Shown here piece after piece: positions 60,256 through 64,000 of a DNA stretch of 64,000 nucleotides (position 1 is its first letter; every line of letters begins with the position of its first letter). The notes beneath the pieces are model-generated. The model was not told where the DNA came from. It saw nothing but the letters and a program-made list of their open reading frames with translations, and ran no database searches. Position numbers and translations under genes: made by a program. Location of the stretch: the NCBI RefSeq assembly GCF_020733705.1, contig NZ_JAJFZM010000002.1, positions 744,001 through 808,000 on the forward strand. Direction: 5' to 3'. Source of the DNA: Nocardia australiensis. Its GTDB lineage: Bacteria; Actinomycetota; Actinomycetes; Mycobacteriales; Mycobacteriaceae.

Positions 60256-62565
60256 ATGGATGCGCCGGAGCGCGATGTCGATGAGGCGGCGCTGACTGTC
60301 AGCGAACCGAAGACTGCGGCTGCCGGCCTGAAAGCGGTCGCCGTTGCGCTGGAACGCTCCGCCGAGCAAATGGGCATTGCGCGTTCTGCCCGAGCGCTGA
60401 CCCGCCTCAACCAGCGCCACGGCTTCGACTGTCCGAGCTGTGCTTGGCCTGACCCCACCCACTCTCGTCGGCCCGCGGAGTTCTGCGAGAACGGCGCCAA
60501 AGCCGTCGCCGAGGAGGCGACATTGCGCACGGCGACGCCGGAGTTCTTTACGGCGCACTCCGTGGCGACGCTGAGTGACAAATCCGGCTACTGGTTGGGA
60601 CAGCAGGGGCGAATCACCCACCCGATGGTGTTGCGCCCCGGTGACACCCATTACCGGCCGATCGAATGGGACGACGCCTATCGGTTGATAGCGGATACCT
60701 TGCGGGGCTTGGCTTCTCCGAACGAGGCAGTGTTCTACACCTCGGGGCGCACGGCCAACGAGACCGCGTTCCTGTATCAACTACTGGTGCGCAGCTTCGG
60801 GACGAACAACCTCCCGGATTGCTCCAACATGTGTCACGAATCGTCCGGGGCCGCGCTGACGAATTCCATCGGAATCGGCAAGGGTTCGGTCACTCTCGAC
60901 GACTTCTCGATCGCGGATCTGATCATCGTTGCCGGGCAGAATCCGGGTACCAATCATCCACGCATGCTGAGCGCACTGCAGCGTGCAAGGAGCAAGGGCG
61001 CACGAGTCGTCGCTGTCAATCCGCTCCCCGAGGCAGGGCTTCTCGGCTTCCGAGACCCGCAGACGGTCAAGGGCTTTACTGGTGGTGTTCGCATCGCAGA
61101 CGACTTTTTGCAGATACGTCTCGGTGGAGACATGGCTCTGTTCCAGGGTCTTGGTAAGTTGCTGCTCGGGGCCGAGGAGCAAGCGCCCGGCACAGTAGTC
61201 GATCGGGCATTCGTCGACTTTCGCACCGCTGGCTACGCCGCCTACGAAAGCCACATTCGCTCGGTCGATCTGAGCGATGTTGAGCGAGCAACCGGGCTGA
61301 CCCGAGGGCAGCTCGAGCACACTGCCGAGTTGCTGGCGAGGTCGAAGGCGACGATCCTGTGTTGGGCGATGGGCCTGACGCAGCATTCCCATGGTGTGGC
61401 CACCATCGAGGAGGCCACCAATCTCCTGCTCTTGCGCGGGATGATCGGCGAGCCGGGTGCGGGAGTCTGTCCGGTGCGCGGACACTCCAACGTGCAAGGC
61501 GATCGCACCATGGGCGTCTGGGAGAAGATGCCCGAGGATTTCCTCGCCGCGCTCGACCGTGAGTTCGGAATCACCTGTCCACGCGAGCACGGCTTCGACA
61601 CCGTCGCGGCTATCCGGGCCATGCGCGACGGACGGGCGAAAGTCTTCTTCGGCATGGGCGGCAACTTTGTCTCTGCCAGCCCCGACACTGCCGTGACCGA
61701 GGCCGCGCTGCGCGACTGCACGCTCACCGTGCAGGTCTCCACCAAACTCAATCGCAGCCACATCGTGCACGGCCGTACCGCGCTCATCCTCCCGACGCTC
61801 GGGCGCACCGACCTCGACCTTGCCCCCGGCGGCACCAAAAACAAAGTCTCGGTGGAGGACTCGATGTCGATGGTGCATCTGTCCACCGGCCGGTTGAAAC
61901 CGGTCAGCAACCAGCTGCGCAGCGAAGTCATGATCGTCTGCGAACTTGCTCGGACAATCTTCGGCCCCGATCATCCGGTGCCATGGGAACGCTTCGCACA
62001 TGACTACGACAGTGTCCGCGACGCTATCGCTCGCGTCGTACCCGACTGTACCGACTACAACGCAAAAGTTCGCGCGCGCAACGGCTTCCAGCTGCCACAT
62101 CCGCCACGCGACGCACGCGAATTCCGTACCCCCACCGGCAAGGCCAACTTCGCCGTCAACAAGCTGACCTGGCTGCAGGTCCCTGATGGCAGACTCATCC
62201 TGCAAACTCTGCGCAGCCATGACCAGTACAACACCACCATCTACGGACTCGACGACCGTTACCGAGGCATCCGCAACGGCCGCAAAGTGGTGCTGGCGCA
62301 TCCCGACGACATCACTGCCCTCGGCTTCCGCGACGGCGACCTGGTCGACCTGGTCTCGGAGTGGGGCGACGATATCGAGCGGCGCGTGGAGGATTTTCGA
62401 TTGGTCGGCTACTCCACACCTCGCGGCAATGCGGCAGCATATTACCCGGAGACGAATCCACTGGTTCCGCTGGACCATGTTGCGGCGCAGTCCAATACCC
62501 CGGTCTCGAAAGCAGTCGTGATCAGAATCGAACCGGGTGGCAGTTCAGGGCGATCGGCGCGATGA
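60256..62565 (+). CDS. FdhF/YdeP-type molybdopterin oxidoreductase (formate dehydrogenase-like)
   Basis: A 769-residue molybdenum enzyme. The Fe-S or metal Cys motif is FDCPSCAWPDP with a later Cys in AEFCENGAKAVAEEA; the pterin site follows with SGRTANETAFLYQLL and NLPDCSNMCHESSGAAL (Cys as possible Mo ligand), VRGHSNVQGDRTMGV and the C-terminal domain TGKANFAV, SHDQYNTTIYGLDDRYRGIR. This fits the FdhF/YdeP family near formate dehydrogenase H. ATG 60256 starts 1 base after the MBL stop, so the operon would take formaldehyde to formate and then to carbon dioxide. Confidence 0.83.
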   Translation: MDAPERDVDEAALTVSEPKTAAAGLKAVAVALERSAEQMGIARSARALTRLNQRHGFDCPSCAWPDPTHSRRPAEFCENGAKAVAEEATLRTATPEFFTAHSVATLSDKSGYWLGQQGRITHPMVLRPGDTHYRPIEWDDAYRLIADTLRGLASPNEAVFYTSGRTANETAFLYQLLVRSFGTNNLPDCSNMCHESSGAALTNSIGIGKGSVTLDDFSIADLIIVAGQNPGTNHPRMLSALQRARSKGARVVAVNPLPEAGLLGFRDPQTVKGFTGGVRIADDFLQIRLGGDMALFQGLGKLLLGAEEQAPGTVVDRAFVDFRTAGYAAYESHIRSVDLSDVERATGLTRGQLEHTAELLARSKATILCWAMGLTQHSHGVATIEEATNLLLLRGMIGEPGAGVCPVRGHSNVQGDRTMGVWEKMPEDFLAALDREFGITCPREHGFDTVAAIRAMRDGRAKVFFGMGGNFVSASPDTAVTEAALRDCTLTVQVSTKLNRSHIVHGRTALILPTLGRTDLDLAPGGTKNKVSVEDSMSMVHLSTGRLKPVSNQLRSEVMIVCELARTIFGPDHPVPWERFAHDYDSVRDAIARVVPDCTDYNAKVRARNGFQLPHPPRDAREFRTPTGKANFAVNKLTWLQVPDGRLILQTLRSHDQYNTTIYGLDDRYRGIRNGRKVVLAHPDDITALGFRDGDLVDLVSEWGDDIERRVEDFRLVGYSTPRGNAAAYYPETNPLVPLDHVAAQSNTPVSKAVVIRIEPGGSSGRSAR

Positions 62566-62731
62566 ACCGAACCTCTGCTCGTAGGTCATATCCGCGCTTT
62601 GCCGACTCGGATACCGCCGAGATGGGGACATGGCCACAGAGTCCGGCCTGACGCTGATCGGATTCCTGCGCGGACCCACGATGAACATCTACTCCGGCGA
62701 GCACCGCGTCAGCGTCACTGCTCGCGGCTAG
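62562..62731 (+). pseudogene. fdhD: Ends-only remnant of fdhD
   Basis: ATG 62562 overlaps the oxidoreductase stop (ATGA) and codes NRTSARRSYPRFADSDTAE, similar to the FdhD start. Directly afterwards a second frame gives ATESGLTLIGFLRGPTMNIY and SGEHRVSVTARG with stop at 62731, the typical FdhD end. About 220 internal codons, with the sulfurtransferase Cys loop, are missing. FdhD is needed to sulfurate the Mo cofactor of formate dehydrogenases. Confidence 0.68.
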
Positions 62732-62954
62732 CAGGTTTGCGGTGAGCGGGTGGCGGGGACACGCCCGATGCTCATCGCGGCCGCCTGCACGAGGGGCATA
62801 AGGGACTGTGGGTGCGTGGTCTGTGTATCCGATGCCACAGAGATAGCCGCGCGGACGTTTCACGATGCATCGAAGCTCGGTGAACGTTTGAATCGGCGAC
62901 TCGACGCGCAGCGCCTCATCGAAGGCGAACTTGGCCAGGGGGCTTTCGTGCAGC

Positions 62955-63285
62955 GCCTCCCATTGGCGGTGGCGGCAAGGGGATGCGGATTGTCGAGGAC
63001 CCGGCCGAGCTGCCTGCGGCGCTGATCAGCGCGCGCAGGGAAGCGACGTCCTCGTTCGGCGACGACACCCTGTTCCTGGAGCGATTCGTGTTGCGGCCCA
63101 GGCACATCGAGGTGCAGATCCTCGCCGACACCCACGGCAATGTGATTCATCTGGGCGAGCGCGAATGCAGTCTGCAGCGCCGGCACCAGAAGGCGAGAGA
63201 GGAGGTGCCCTCGCCGCTGCTAGACGCGGCAACGCGCGCCCGGATCGGCGAGGCGGCCTGCAACACTGCCTACCGCACACTCGTA
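62955..63285 (+). pseudogene. Internal fragment of a biotin carboxylase
   Basis: The frame PPIGGGGKGMRIVEDPAELP, DTLFLERFVLRPRHIEVQIL and NVIHLGERECSLQRRHQKAR is the ATP-grasp core of biotin carboxylase subunits of acyl-CoA carboxylases, with the glycine-rich loop. Both ends are cut off (after RIGEAACNTAYR it fades). No carboxyltransferase gene is near. Confidence 0.72.
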
Positions 63286-63827
63286 GACGCCCTCTCCGTC
63301 ATGGGCCTGGCCTGGCGGCGACCACCGCGGTTACACCGACTACCCGTCAATGTAGCGAGGGCCCTGGGGGGCTGGCCACACGCCGCGCACTGGACCCGGT
63401 CGAGCGCCTGCGGAGACCATCGGCCGCTCAACCTGCCGGCTCCCGGTTGAGTGGCAGTGCCCGTTGCGCCCGGCAAGTAGACGTCCTCGGCCATCCGCTC
63501 GCGTTCCGGTCGACATGAGAGGGGTGGGTCGAAGTAGAACAGCACTGCACCCTCGTGTCTCGCCTCGACGCCCTTACTGCCCAATCGAGACCACATGAGC
63601 GAGAGCAGGCAATCGCCAGTCTTCTGGCGCGAATGCTAGCTACGCGAACGAAGCTGTGCCAGAGATGTCGAGTCCTACCGCTGTTCCCTGAACAGGGGCA
63701 AGGCCTGTCAAGGGCATCGGCGACATCGAACTGATCGAACTGCCTGGATCGTCCGGTTTCTCTAATTACAGACTGATTGATCCATATCAATTTGCGGGCT
63801 GAAGGTTGAGAGTGCTTGAATTATGGA
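63286..63827. other. Gap with repeats upstream of the last gene
   Basis: About 540 bases without a supported gene. Near the end are ATTGATCCATATCAAT (63776-63791), a 6+6 palindrome, and a direct repeat TGATTGATCCA (63774-63784 and 63829-63839) in an A/T-rich region that probably holds the promoter and an operator of the following transporter. Confidence 0.45.
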
Positions 63828-64000
63828 GTGATTGATCCAAAATTAGTTGTTGACCAGCCTTCCGCCCTGCCGCAGACTGGCGGTGGTCCGCTGGCGGTCC
63901 AGGATTCAGCCGCCCCCCGGCCGCCCTGGTCGGCGCTGTTGGCCATGGCCGCAACAGCATTCATCGTCATCATGACCGAGACCTTGCCTGCAGGACTGCT
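63828..64000 (+). CDS. MFS transporter, start only (runs off the window)
   Basis: The frame from GTG 63828 gives a Pro/Ala-rich cytoplasmic start and then a membrane segment, ALLAMAATAFIVIMTETLPA followed by GLL, typical of the first helix of drug or sugar efflux MFS proteins. The rest lies outside the window. The start is uncertain because no strong ribosome site precedes GTG 63828. Confidence 0.5.
   Translation, partial: MIDPKLVVDQPSALPQTGGGPLAVQDSAAPRPPWSALLAMAATAFIVIMTETLPAGL

Noticed and set aside
60781..62478. A 565-codon minus-strand frame opposite the formate dehydrogenase-like gene
   Set aside because: The plus strand encodes a clear molybdopterin enzyme in full length; the minus frame has no recognisable motif and follows from G/C bias.
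63428..63790. A 120-codon minus-strand frame at the right edge
   Set aside because: Composition is Arg/Ser/Cys-rich without motifs, and its start lies over the A/T-rich promoter-like region.

Overview
The window is high-GC DNA from an actinomycete, most likely a mycothiol-making Mycobacteriales member such as Nocardia or a close relative. The evidence is strong G/C third-position bias, many GTG starts, start/stop-overlapping operons, many TetR regulators, CaiB/MaoC/acyl-CoA dehydrogenase catabolic genes, and a mycothiol-type formaldehyde dehydrogenase. No rRNA, tRNA or CRISPR was seen. Family names come from recognising sequence motifs by eye, not from database searches.

Layout. (1) 1-4.7 kb holds alkylation-damage repair: a Tag glycosylase, then a tightly overlapping operon with two methyltransferases of the Ogt/Ada type, an ECF-like sigma factor, a 2OG-Fe(II) oxygenase and a stand-alone Ada zinc domain. 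(2) 4.7-8.4 kb is a graveyard of broken metabolic genes (lactate monooxygenase, fumarase, malic enzyme, NmrA-like, aconitase, DUF488, recombinase), several fused at deletion junctions. (3) 8.7-19.6 kb holds a Uma2 nuclease and a CoA-ester catabolic locus: MFS carrier, TetR, two acyl-CoA dehydrogenases, two CaiB transferases, two MaoC-like proteins and an ADP-forming acyl-CoA synthetase, with twin palindromes in its divergent promoter. (4) 19.5-24.2 kb contains an IS4-family remnant, a full IS110 element with a structured leader that may be a bridge RNA, two small secreted proteins, an AraC regulator and a decayed IS481. (5) 24.2-32 kb has a hydrolase/TetR pair, a P450, a GNAT, an SDR/TetR pair with a clear operator, membrane proteins, and more fused gene remnants. 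(6) 32-36.4 kb is a TniB/TniQ transposon remnant split by an IS21 element with an 8-bp target duplication. (7) 36.6-53.3 kb is a large minus-strand catabolic cluster under a divergent GntR regulator: FAH hydrolase, extradiol dioxygenase, flavin monooxygenase, SMP-30, acyl-CoA synthetase, P450 with ferredoxin and reductase, SDR, CrtI-like oxidoreductase, MBL protein, medium-chain dehydrogenase and thiolase. (8) 53.3-62.7 kb is a C1 region: remnants of zwf, gnd, hxlB and hxlA (ribulose monophosphate route), an intact gnd, mycothiol-dependent formaldehyde dehydrogenase, MBL hydrolase, formate-dehydrogenase-like oxidoreductase and an fdhD remnant, next to a LuxR regulator with an ATPase-like domain. 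(9) The right edge has a biotin-carboxylase fragment and the start of an MFS gene.

The most striking overall pattern is the number of genes reduced to their two ends, or joined to a neighbour, by internal deletions (aconitase/NmrA, malic enzyme/fumarase, DUF2269/DUF3817, GlxA/PfpI, SDR, hxlB/hxlA, zwf, fdhD). They sit among insertion sequences, which suggests repeated deletion in accessory DNA. The intact systems most worth following are the sigma-factor alkylation-repair operon and the formaldehyde dissimilation module.
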